Shown here: positions 1-12,639 of the stretch, one piece after another | Position numbering within the stretch: position 1 is the stretch's first letter | Layout of the letters: every line of letters starts with the position of its first letter | Source: Whitmania pigra | Taxonomy: Eukaryota; Annelida; Clitellata; Hirudinida; Haemopidae | Direction: 5' to 3' | Assembly: GCA_021613335.1 (NCBI GenBank) | Contig: JAJTWR010000395.1 | Coordinates: forward strand, 1-64,000 | DNA: 64,000 bases | The notes under the pieces: model-generated | What the model was told of the DNA's origin: nothing | The model's database searches: none | What the model saw: only the letters and a program-made list of their open reading frames with translations | Translations under genes and position numbers: made by a program

Positions 1-3000
1 GGTGGACCATGACAAAAAAATTTCAATTTCTCATGTTCAAATTTTTACAAAATATTTTACCCCTTTGTAGACCCCTAACACACCAATTCATCCCGCAGGA
101 GACCCTCAAAAAATTTCAATTTACTCCAAAGGTGGACCATGACAAAATAATTTTCAAATTTTCATGTTCGAATTTTTACAAAATATTTTACCCCGTTGTA
201 GACCCCTAACACACCAATTCATCCCGCAGGAGACCCTCAAAAAATTTCAATTTACTCCAAAGGTGGACCATGACAAAATAATTTTCAAATTTCTCATGTT
301 CGAATTTTTACACAAATATTTTTACCCCGTTGTAGACCCCTAACACACCAACTCATCCCGCAGGAGACCCTCAAAAAATTTCAATTTACTCCAAAGGTGG
401 ACCATGACAAAATAATTTTCAAATTTCTCATGTTCGAAATTTTACAAAATATTTTACCCCGTTGTAGACCCCTAACACACCAACTCATCCCGCAGGAGAC
501 CCTCAAAAAATTTCAATTTACTCCAAAGGTGGACCATGACAAAATAATTTTCAAATTTCTCATGTTCGAATTTTTACAAAATATTTTACCCCGTTGTAGA
601 CCCCTAACACACCAACTCATCCCGCAGGAGACCCTCAAAAAATTTCAATTTACTCCAAAGGTGGACCATGACAAAATAATTTTCAAATTTCTCATGTTCG
701 AATTTTTACAAAATATTTTACCCCGTTGTAGACCCCTAACACACCAACTCATCCCGCAGGAGACCCTCAAAAAATTTCAGTTTCCTCGAAAGGTGGACCG
801 TGACAAAAAAAATTTTAAAATTTCTCATGTTTGAATTTTTACAAAATATTTTACCCCGTTGTAGACCCCTAACACACCAATTCATCCCGCAGGAGACCCT
901 CAAAAAATTTCAATTTCTTCCAAAGGTGGACCCTGACAAAAAAATTTTCAAATTTCTCATGTTCAAATTTTTACAAAATATTTTACCCCTTTGTAGACCC
1001 CTAACACACCAATTCATCCCGCAGGAGACCCTTAAAAAATTTCAATTTTTGGTCGACCGCTAAAAATCATTTTTTATCCAAGAGGGGACCCTTACAAAAA
1101 TCTTCAAATTTCTCATGTTCGAATTTTTACAAAATATTTTACCCCGTTGTAGACCCCTAACACACCAACTCATCCCGCAGGAGACCCTCAAAAAATTTCA
1201 ATTTACTCCAAAGGTGGACCATGACAAAATAATTTTCAAATTTCTCATGTTCGAATTTTTACAAAATATTTTACCCCGTTGTAGACCCCTAACACACCAA
1301 CTCATCCCGCATGAGACCCTCAAAAAATTTCAATTTCCTCCAAAGGTGGACCATGACAAAAAAATTTTCAAATTTCTCATGTTCAAATTTTTACAAAATA
1401 TTTTACCCCTTTGTAGACCCCTAACACACCAATTCATCCCGCAGGAGACCCTTAAAAAATTTCAATTTTTGGTCGACCGCTAAAAATCATTTTTTATCCA
1501 AGAGGGGACCCTTACAAAAATCTTCAAATTTCTCATGTTCGAATTTTTACAAAATATTTTACCCCGTGTAGACCCCTAACACACCAACTCATCCCGCAGG
1601 AGACCCTCAAAAAATTTCAATTTACTCCAAAGGTGGACCATGACAAAATAATTTTCAAATTTCTCATGTTCGAATTTTTACAAAATATTTTACCCCGTTG
1701 TAGACCCCTAACACACCAACTCATCCCGCATGAGACCCTCAAAAAATTTCAATTTCCTCCAAAGGTGGACCATGACAAAATAATTTTCAAATTTCTCATG
1801 TTCGAATTTTTACAAAATATTTTACCCCGTTGTAGACCCCTAACACACCAATTCATCCCGCAGGAGACCCTCAAAAAATTTCAATTTACTCCAAAGGTGG
1901 ACCATGACAAAATAATTTTCAAATTTCTCATGTTCGAATTTTTACAAAATATTTTACCCCGTTGTAGACCCCTAACACACCAACTCATCCCGCAGGAGAC
2001 CCTCAAAAAATTTCAATTTACTCGAAAGGTGGACCGTGACAAAAAAATTTTAAAATTTCTCATGTTTGAATTTTTACAAAATATTTTTACCCCGTTGTAG
2101 ACCCCTACCCCAACACACCAATTCATCCCGCAGGAGACCCTCAAAAAATTTCAATTTCTTCCAAAGGTGGACCCTGACAAAAAAATTTTCAAATTTCTCA
2201 TGTTCAAATTTTTACAAAATATTTTACCCCTTTGTAGACCCCAACACTAATTCATCCCGCAGGAGACCCTTAAAAAATTTCAATTTTTGGTCGACCGCTA
2301 AAAATCATTTTTTATCCAAGAGGGGACCCTTACAAAAATCTTCAAATTTCTCATGTTCGAATTTTTACAAAATATTTTACCCCCGTTGTAGACCCCTAAC
2401 ACACCAACTCATCCCGCAGGAGACCCTCAAAAAATTTCAATTTACTCCAAAGGTGGACCATGACAAAATAATTTTCAAATTTCTCATGTTCGAATTTTTA
2501 CAAAATATTTTACCCCGTTGTAGACCCCTAACACACCAACTCATCCCGCAGGAGACCCTCAAAAAATTTCAATTTACTCCAAAGGTGGACCATGACAAAA
2601 TAATTTTCAAATTTCTCATGTTCGAATTTTTACAAAATATTTTACCCCGTTGTAGACCCCTAACACACCAACTCATCCCGCAGGAGACCCTCAAAAAATT
2701 TCAATTTACTCCAAAGGTGGACCATGACAAAATAATTTCAAATTTCTCATGTTCGAATTTTTACAAAATATTTTACCCCGTTGTAGACCCCTAACACACC
2801 AACTCATCCCGCAGGAGACCCTCAAAAAATTTCAGTTTCCTAAAGGTGGACCGTGACAAAAAAATTTTAAAATTTCTCATGTTCGAATTTTTACAAAATA
2901 TTTTACCCCGTTGTAGACCCCTAACACACCAATTCATCCCGCAGGAGACCCTCAAAAAATTTCAATTTCTTCCAAAGGTGGACCCTGACAAAAAAAATTT

Positions 3001-6000
3001 CAAATTTCTCATGTTCAAATTTTTACAAAATATTTTACCCCTTTGTAGACCCCTAACACTAATTCATCCCGCAGGAGACCCTTAAAAAGTTTCAATTTTT
3101 GGTCGACCGCTAAAAATCATTTTTTATCCAAGAGGGGACCCTTACAAAAATCTTCAAATTTCTCATGTTCGAATTTTTACAAAATATTTTACCCCGTTGT
3201 AGACCCCTAACACATCAACTCATCCCGCAGGAGACCCTCAAAAAATTTCAGTTTACTCCAAAGGTGGACCATGACAAAATAATTTTCAAATTTCTCATGT
3301 TCGAATTTTTACAAAATATTTTACCCCGTTGTAGACCCCTAACACACCAATTCATCCCGCAGGAGACCCTTAAAAAATTTCAATTTTAGGTCGACCGCTA
3401 AAAATCATTTTTTTATCCAAGAGGGGATCCTTACAAAAATCTTCAAATTTCTCATGTTCGTATTTTTACAAAATATTTTACACCGTTGTTGACCCCTAAC
3501 ACACCAACTCATCCCGCAGGAGACCCTCAAAAAATTTCAATTTACTCCAAAGGTGGACCATGACAAAATAATTTTCAAATTTCTCATGTTCGAATTTTTA
3601 CAAAATATTTTACCCCGTTGTAGACCCCTAACACACCAACTCATCCCGCAGGAGACCTCTCAAAAAATTTCAATTGACTCCAAAGGTGGACCATGACCAA
3701 ATAATTTTCAAATTTCTCATGTTCGAATTTTTACAAAATATTTTACCCCGTTGTGACCCCTAACACACACCAACTCATCCCGCATGAGACCCCAAAAAAA
3801 TTTCAATTCCTCCAAAGGTGGACCATGACAAAAAAATTTTCAAATTTCTCATGTTCAAATTTTTACAAAATAATTTTACCCCTTTGGTAGACCCCTAACA
3901 CACCAATTCATCCCGCAGGAGACCCTTAAAAAATTTCAATTTTTGGTCGACCGCTAAAAATCATTTTTTATCCAAGAGGGGACCCTTACAAAAATCTTCA
4001 AATTTCTCATGTTCGAATTTTTACAAAATATTTTACCCCGTTGTAGACCCCTAACACACCAACTCATCCCGCAGGAGACCCTCAAAAAATTTCAATTTAC
4101 TCCAAAGGTGGACCATGACAAAATAATTTTCAAATTTCTCATGTTCGAATTTTTACAAAATATTTTACCCCGTTGTAGACCCCTAACACACCAACTCATC
4201 CCGCATGAGACCCTCAAAAAATTTCAATTTCCTCCAAAGGTGGACCATGACAAAATAATTTTCAAATTTCTCATGTTCGAATTTTTACAAAATATTTTAC
4301 CCCGTTGTAGACCCCTAACACACCAATTCATCCCGCAGGAGACCCTCAAAAAATTTCAATTTACTCCAAAGGTGGACCATGACAAAATAATTTTCAAATT
4401 TCTCATGTTCGAATTTTTACAAAAAAAATTTTACCCCGTTGTAGACCCCTAACACACCAACTCATCCCGCAGGAGACCCTCAAAAAATTTCAATTTACTC
4501 GAAAGGTGGACCGTGACAAAAAAATTTTAAAATTTCTCATGTTTGAATTTTTACAAAATATTTTACCCCGTTGTAGACCCCTAACACACCAATTCATCCC
4601 GCAGGAGACCCTCAAAAAATTTCAATTTCTTCCAAAGGTGGACCCTGACAAAAAAATTTTCAAATTTCTCATGTTCAAATTTTTACAAAATATTTTACCC
4701 CTTTGTAGACCCCTAACACTAATTCATCCCGCAGGAGACCCTTAAAAAATTTCAATTTTTGGTCGACCGCTAAAAATCATTTTTTATCCAAGAGGGGACC
4801 CTTACAAAAATCTTCAAATTTCTCATGTTCGAATTTTTACAAAATATTTTACCCCGTTGTAGACCCCTAACACACCAACTCATCCCGCAGGAGACCCTCA
4901 AAAAATTTCAATTTACTCTAAAGGTGGACCATGACAAAATAATTTTCAAATTTCTCATGTTCGAATTTTTACAAAATATTTTACCCCGTTGTAGACCCCT
5001 AACACACCAACTCATCCCGCAGGAGACCCTCAAAAAATTTCAATTTACTCCAAAGGTGGACCATGACAAAATAATTTTCAAATTTCTCATGTTCGAATTT
5101 TTACAAAATATTTTACCCCGTTGTAGACCCCTAACACACCAACTCATCCCGCAGGAGACCCTCAAAAAATTTCAATTTACTCCAAAGGTGGACCATGACA
5201 AAATAATTTTCAAATTTCTCATGTTCGAATTTTTACAAAATATTTTACCCCGTTGTAGACCCCTAACACACCAACTCATCCCGCAGGAGACCCTCAAAAA
5301 ATTTCAGTTTCCTCGAAAGGTGGACCGTGACAAAAAAATTTTAAAATTTCTCATGTTCGAATTTTTACAAAATATTTTACCCCGTTGTAGACCCCTAACA
5401 CACCAATTCATCCCGCAGGAGACCCTCAAAAAATTTCAATTTCTTCCAAAGGTGGACCCTGACAAAAAAATTTTCAAATTTCTCATGTTCAAATTTTTAC
5501 AAAATATTTTACCCCTTTGTAGACCCCTAACACTAATTCATCCCGCAGGAGACCCTTAAAAAGTTTCAATTTTTGGTCGTCGACCGCTAAAAATCATTTT
5601 TTATCCAAGAGGGGACCCTTACAAAAATCTTCAAATTTCTCATGTTCGAATTTTTACAAAATATTTTACCCCGTTGTAGACCCCTAACACATCAACTCAT
5701 CCCGCAGGAGACCCTCAAAAGACCCTCAAAAAATTTCAGTTTACTCCAAAGGTGGACCATGACAAAATAATTTTCAAATTTCTCATGTTCGAATTTTTAC
5801 AAAATATTTTACCCCGTTGTAGACCCCTAACACACCAATTCATCCCGCAGGAGACCCTTAAAAAATTTCAATTTTAGGTCGACCGCTAAAAATCATTTTT
5901 TTATCCAAGAGGGGATCCTTACAAAAATCTTCAAATTTCTCATGTTCGTATTTTTACAAAATATTTTACACCGTTGTTGACCCCTAACACACCAACTCAT

Positions 6001-9000
6001 CCCGCAGGAGACCCTCAAAAAATTTCAATTTCCTCCAAAAGTGGACCATGACAAAATAATTTTCAAATTTCTCATGTTCGAATTTTTACAAAATATTTTA
6101 CCCCGTTGTAGACCCCTACACTAATTCATCCCGCAGGAGACCCTCAAAAAATTTCAATTTTTGGTCGACCGCTAAAAATCATTTTTTATCCAAGAGGGGA
6201 CCCTTACAAAAATCTTCAAATTTCTCATGTTCGAATTTTTACAAAATATTTTACCCCGTTGTAGACCCCTAACACACCAACTCATCCCGCAGGAGACCCT
6301 CAAAAAATTTCAGTTTATTCCAAAGGTGGACCATGACAAAATAATTTTCAAATTTCTCATGTTCGAATTTTTACAAAATATTTTACCCCGTTGTAGACCC
6401 CTAACACACCAACTCATCCCGCAGGAGACCCTCAAAAAATTTCAATTTACTCCAAAGGGGGACCATGACAAAATAATTTTCAAATTTCTCATGTTCGAAT
6501 TTTTACAAAATATTTTACCCCGTTGTAGACCCCTAACACACCAACTCATCCCGCAGGAGACCCTCAAAAAGTTCAGTTTCCTCAAAGGTGGACCGTGACA
6601 AAAAAATTTTAAAATTTCTCATGTTCGAATTTTTACAAAATATTTTACCCCGTTGTAGACCCCTAACACACCAATTCATCCCGCAGGAGACCCTCAAAAA
6701 ATTTCAATTTCTCCAAAGGTGGACCCTGACAAAAAAAATTTTCAAATTTCTCATGTTCAAATTTTTACAAAATATTTTACCCCTTTGTAGACCCCTAACA
6801 CACCAATTCATCCCGCAGGAGACCCTTAAAAAATTTCAATTTTTGGTCGACCGCTAAAAATCATTTTTTATCCAAGAGGGGACCCTTACAAAAATCTTCA
6901 AATTTCTCATGTTCGAATTTTTACAAAATATTTTACCCCGTTGTAGACCCCTAACACACCAACTCATCCCGCAGGAGACCCTCAAAAAGTTTCAGTTTCC
7001 TCGAAAGGTGGACCGTGACAAAAAAATTTTAAAATTTCTCATGTTCGAATTTTTACAAAATATTTTACCCCGTTGTAGACCCCTAACACACCAACTCATC
7101 CCGCAGGAGACCCTCAAAAAATTTCAATTTACTCCAAAGGTGGACCATGACAAAATAATTTTCAAATTTCTCATGTTCGAATTTTTACAAAATATTTTAC
7201 CCCGTTGTAGACCCCTAACACACCAACTCATCCCGCAAGAGACCCTCAAAAAGTTTCAGTTTCCTCGAAAGGTGGACCGTGACAAAAAAATTTTAAAATT
7301 TCTCATGTTCGAATTTTTACAAAATATTTTACTCCGTTGTAGACCCCTAACACACCAATTCATCCCGCAGGAGACCCTCAACAAATTTCAATTTCTTCCA
7401 AAGGTGGACCCTGACAAAAAAATTTTCAAATTTCTCATGTTCAAATTTTTACAAAATATTTTACCCCTTTGTAGACCCCTAACACTAATTCATCCCGCAG
7501 GAGACCCTTAAAAAATTTCAATTTTTGGTCGACCGCTAAAAATCATTTTTTATCCAAGAGGGGACCCTTACAAAAATCTTCAAATTTCTCATGTTCGAAT
7601 TTTTACAAAATATTTTACCCCGTTGTAGACCCCTAACACACCAACTCATCCCGCAGGAGACCCTCAAAAAATTTCAGTTTACTCCAAAGGTGGACCATGA
7701 CAAAAAAATTTTCAAATTTCTCATGTTCGAATTTTTACAAAATATTTTACCCCGTTGTAGACCCCTAACACACCAACTCATCCCGCAGGAGACCCTCAAA
7801 AAATTTCAATTTACTCCAAAGGTGGACCATGACAAAATAATTTTCAAATTTCTCATGTTCGAATTTTTACAAAATATTTTACCCCGTTGTAGACCCCTAA
7901 AACACCAATTCATCCCGCAGGAGACCCTCAAAAAATTTCAATTTCCTCCAAAGGTGGACCATGACAAAATAATTTTCAAATTTCTCATGTTCGAATTTTT
8001 ACAAAATATTTTTACCCCGTTGTAGACCCCTAACACACCAACTCATCCCGCAGGAGACCCTCAAAAAATTTCAATTTACTCCAAAGGTGGACCATGACAA
8101 AATAATTTTCAAATTTCTCATGTTCGAATTTTTACAAAATATTTTACCCCGTTGTAGACCCCTAACACACCAATTCATCCCGCAGGAGACCCTCAAAAAA
8201 TTTCAATTTACTCCAAAGGTGGACCATGACAAAATAATTTTCAAATTTCTCATGTTCGAATTTTTACAAAATATTTTACCCCGTTGTAGACCCCTAACAC
8301 ACCAACTCATCCCGCATGAGACCCTCAAAAAATTTCAATTTCCTCCAAAGGTGGACCATGACAAAAAAATTTTCAAATTTCTCATGTTCAAATTTTTACA
8401 AAATATTTTACCCCTTTGTAGACCCCTAACACTAATTCATCCCGCAGGAGACCCTTAAAAAATTTCAATTTTTGGTCGACCGCTAAAAATCATTTTTTAT
8501 CCAAGAAGGGACCCTTACAAAAATCTTCAAATTTCTCATGTTCGAATTTTTACAAAATATTTTACCCCGTTGTAGACCCCTAACACACCAACTCATCCCG
8601 CAGGAGACCCTCAAAAAATTTCAATTTACTCCAAAGGTGGACCATGACAAAATAATTTTCAAATTCTCATGTTCGAATTTTTACAAAATATTTTACCCAG
8701 TTGTAGACCCCTAACACACCAACCAACTCATCCCGCAGGAGACCCTCAAAAAATTTCAATTTACTCCAAAGGTGGACCATGACAAAATAATTTTCAAATT
8801 TCTCATGTTCGAATTTTTACAAAATATTTTACCCCGTTGTAGACCCCTAACACACCAACTCATCCCGCATGAGACCCTCAAAAAATTTCAATTTCCTCCA
8901 AAGGTGGACCATGACAAAAAAATTTTCAAATTTCTCATGTTCAAATTTTTACAAAATATTTTACCCCTTTGTAGACCCCTAACACACCAATTCATCCCGC

Positions 9001-12000
9001 AGGAGACCCTTAAAAAATTTCAATTTTTGGTCGACCGCTAAAAATCATTTTTTATCCAAGAGGGGACCATTACAAAAATCTTCAAATTTCTCATGTTCGA
9101 ATTTTTACAAAATATTTTACCCCGTTGTAGACCCCTAACACACCAACTCATCCCGCAGGAGACCCTCAAAAAATTTCAATTTACTCCAAAGGTGGACCAT
9201 GACAAAATAATTTTCAAATTTCTCATGTTCGAATTTTTACAAAATATTTTACCCAGTTGTAGACCCCTAACACACCAACTCATCCCGCAGGAGACCCTCA
9301 AAAAATTTCAATTTACTCCAAAGGTGGACCATGACAAAATAATTTTCAAATTTCTCATGTTCGAATTTTTACAAAATATTTTACCCCGTTGTAGACCCCT
9401 AACACACCAACTCATCCCGCAGGAGACCCTCAAAAAATTTCAGTTTCCTCGAAAGGTGGACCGTGACAAAAAAATTTTAAAATTTCTCATGTTCGAATTT
9501 TTACAAAATATTTTACCCCGTTGTAGACCCCTAACACACCAATTCATCCCGCAGGAGACCCTCAAAAAATTTCAATTTCTTCCAAAGGTGGACCCTGACA
9601 AAAAAATTTTCAAATTTCTCATGTTCAAATTTTTACAAAATATTTTACCCCTTTGTAGACCCCTAACACTAATTCATCCCGCAGGAGACCCTTAAAAAAT
9701 TTCAATTTTTGGTCGACCGCTAAAAATCATTTTTTATCCAAGAGGGGATCCTTACAAAAATCTTCAAATTTCTCATGTTCGTATTTTTACAAAATATTTT
9801 ACACCGTTGTTGACCCCTAACACACCAACTCATCCCGCAGGAGACCCTCAAAAAATTTCAATTTCCTCCAAAAGTGGACCATGACAAAATAATTTTCAAA
9901 TTTCTCATGTTCGAATTTTTACAAAATATTTTACCCCGTTGTAGACCCCTAACACACCAACTCATCCCGCAGGAGACCCTCAAAAAATTTCAATTTACTC
10001 TAAAGGTGGACCATGACAAAATAATTTTCAAATTTCTCATGTTCGAATTTTTACAAAATATTTTACCCCGTTGTAGACCCCTAACACACCAATTCATCCC
10101 GCAGGAGACCCTCAAAAAATTTCAATTTACTCCAAAGGTGGACCATGACAAAATAATTTTCAAATTTTTCATGTTCGAATTTTTACAAAATATTTTACCC
10201 CGTTGTAGACCCCTAACACACCAACTCATCCCGCAGGAGACCCTCAAAAAATTTCAATTTACTCCAAAGGTGGACCATGACAAAATAATTTTCAAATTTC
10301 TCATGTTCGAATTTTTACAAAATATTTTACCCCGTTGTATACCCCTAACACACCAACTCATCCCGCAGGAGACCCTCAAAAAATTTCAGTTTCCTCGAAA
10401 GGTGGACCGTGACAAAAAAATTTTAAAATTTCTCATGTTCGAATTTTTACAAAATATTTTACCCCGTTGTAGACCCCTAACACACCAATTCATCCCGCAG
10501 GAGACCCTCAAAAAATTTCAATTTCTTCCAAAGGTGGACCCTGACAAAAAAATTTTCAAATTTCTCATGTTCAAATTTTTACAAAATATTTTACCCCTTT
10601 GTAGACCCCTAACACTAATTCATCCCGCAGGAGACCTTAAAAAATTTCAATTTTTGGTCGACCGCTAAAAATCATTTTTTATCCAAGAGGGGACCCTTAC
10701 AAAATTCTTCAAATTTCTCATGTTCGAATTTTTACAAAATATTTTACCCCGTTGTAGACCCCTAACACATCAACTCATCCCGCAGGAGACCCTTAAAAAA
10801 TTTCAATTTTAGGTCGACCGCTAAAAATCATTTTTTTATCCAAGAGGGGATCCTTACAAAAATCTTCAAATTTCTCATGTTCGTATTTTTACAAAATATT
10901 TTACACCGTTGTTGACCCCTAACACACCAACTCATCCCGCAGGAGACCCTCAAAAAATTTCAATTTCCTCCAAAAGTGGACCATGACAAAATAATTTTCA
11001 AATTTCTCATGTTCGAATTTTTACAAAATATTTTACCCCGTTGTAGACCCCTAACACACCAACTCATCCCGCAGGAGACCCTCAAAAAATTTCAATTTAC
11101 TCCAAAGGTGGACCATGACAAAAAAATTTTCAAATTTCTCATGTTCGAATTTTTACAAAATATTTTACCCCGTTGTAGACCCCTAACACACCAATTCATC
11201 CCGCAGGAGACCCTCAAAAAATTTCAATTTACTCCAAAGGTGGACCATGACAAAATAATTTTCAAATTTCTCATGTTCGAATTTTTACAAAATATTTTAC
11301 CCCGTTGTAGACCCCTAACACACCAACTCATCCCGCAGGAGACCCTCAAAAAATTTCAATTTACTCCAAAGGTGGACCATGACAAAATAATTTTCAAATT
11401 TCTCATGTTCGAATTTTTACAAAATATTTTACCCCGTTGTAGACCCCTAACACACCAACTCATCCCGCAGGAGACCCTCAAAAAATTTCAGTTTCCTCGA
11501 AAGGTGGACCGTGACAAAAAAATTTTAAAATTTCTCATGTTCGAATTTTTACAAAATATTTTACCCCGTTGTAGACCCCTAACACACCAATTCATCCCGC
11601 AGGAGACCCTCAAAAAATTTCAATTTCTTCCAAAGGTGGACCCTGACAAAAAAATTTTCAAATTTCTCATGTTCAAATTTTTACAAAATATTTTACCCCT
11701 TTGTAGACCCCTAACACTAATTCATCCCGCAGGAGACCCTTAAAAAATTTCAATTTTTGGTCGACCGCTAAAAATCATTTTTTATCCAAGAAGGGACCCT
11801 TACAAAAATCTTCAAATTTCTCATGTTCGAATTTTTACAAAATATTTTACCCCGTTGTAGACCCCTAACACATCAACTCATCCCGCAGGAGACCCTCAAA
11901 AAATTTCAGTTTACTCCAAAGGTGGACCATGACAAAATAATTTTCAAATTTCTCATGTTCGAATTTTTACAAAATATTTTACCCCGTTGTAGACCCCTAA

Positions 12001-12346
12001 CACACCAATTCATCCCGCAGGAGACCCTTAAAAAATTTCAATTTTAGGTCGACCGCTAAAAATCATTTTTTTATCCAAGAGGGGATCCTTACAAAAATCT
12101 TCAAATTTCTCATGTTCGTATTTTTACAAAATATTTTACACCGTTGTTGACCCCTAACACACCAACTCATCCCGCAGGAGACCCTCAAAAAATTTCAATT
12201 TCCTCCAAAAGTGGACCATGACAAAATAATTTTCAAATTTCTCATGTTCGAATTTTTACAAAATATTTTACCCCGTTGTAGACCCCTAACACACCAACTC
12301 ATCCCGCAGGAGACCCTCAAAAAATTTCAATTTCCTCCAAAGGTGG
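1..12346. repeat. Satellite array, 132-bp monomer with higher-order organisation
   Basis: Head-to-tail monomers repeat every 132 bp (for example the ATGAC at 404 recurs at 536). The core contains GGTGGACCATGACAAAATAA, then TACAAAATATTTTACCCCG, then CATCCCGCAGGAGACCC. At least four variants alternate: A (GACCATGACAAAATAA), B (GACCGTGACAAAAAAATTTT), C (GACCCTGAC, with TTCAAATTTTTAC) and D (GGTCGACCGCTAAAAATCA with an extra segment ATCCAAGAGGGGACCC, making about 156 bp). D begins near 1051, 1471, 2289, 3102, 3388, 3945, 4761, 5573, 5878, 6165, 6846, 7530, 8475, 9028, 9710, 10657, 10812, 11760 and 12047. Spacings fit 156 + n x 132. The array runs off the left edge and ends abruptly within a monomer at about 12346. 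Long open frames run through it only because 132 is divisible by three; there is no sign of a real protein. Confidence 0.97.
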
Positions 12347-12639
12347 AAAACAACCCGTGGAGTAAACTAATTTATTCAATTTTATTTTGTCTTTAACGAG
12401 GAATAAATAGCAGCTTTAATTGCATTAAATTTTAAATTTATTTATATATAAAAATTTTGCACTTTTTTAATATTATTTTAGTTTTTAATATTTTTAAAAA
12501 TATTTTAAGAAAAAGACAAGTTTAAATATAATTAGAGCAATTCACTTTTAGGCAGAGTGTTTATCATAATAATAACAAACTTTTGGGGCGTATTATTTAT
12601 TTATTTATTTAGTTGTTTCATTTCAAGAATTTCAAAATA
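12347..12639 (+). promoter_or_regulatory. Satellite-to-gene boundary and presumed VPS11 promoter/5' UTR
   Basis: AT-rich unique sequence between the last satellite monomer and the VPS11 start codon. It must hold the VPS11 promoter unless transcription starts inside the satellite. I see no clear TATA box at a convincing distance and no further ORF. It is short (293 bp), so the satellite sits very close to a housekeeping gene. Confidence 0.5.

Noticed and set aside
397..11743. Many ORFs of 60-264 residues with a 44-residue repeat
   Set aside because: They are frames through the satellite; the monomer is a multiple of three and unit indels shift the frame freely.
1..12346. Regular repeats suggestive of a CRISPR array
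   Set aside because: There are no unique spacers; monomers are contiguous, long (132 bp) and in a eukaryotic context.
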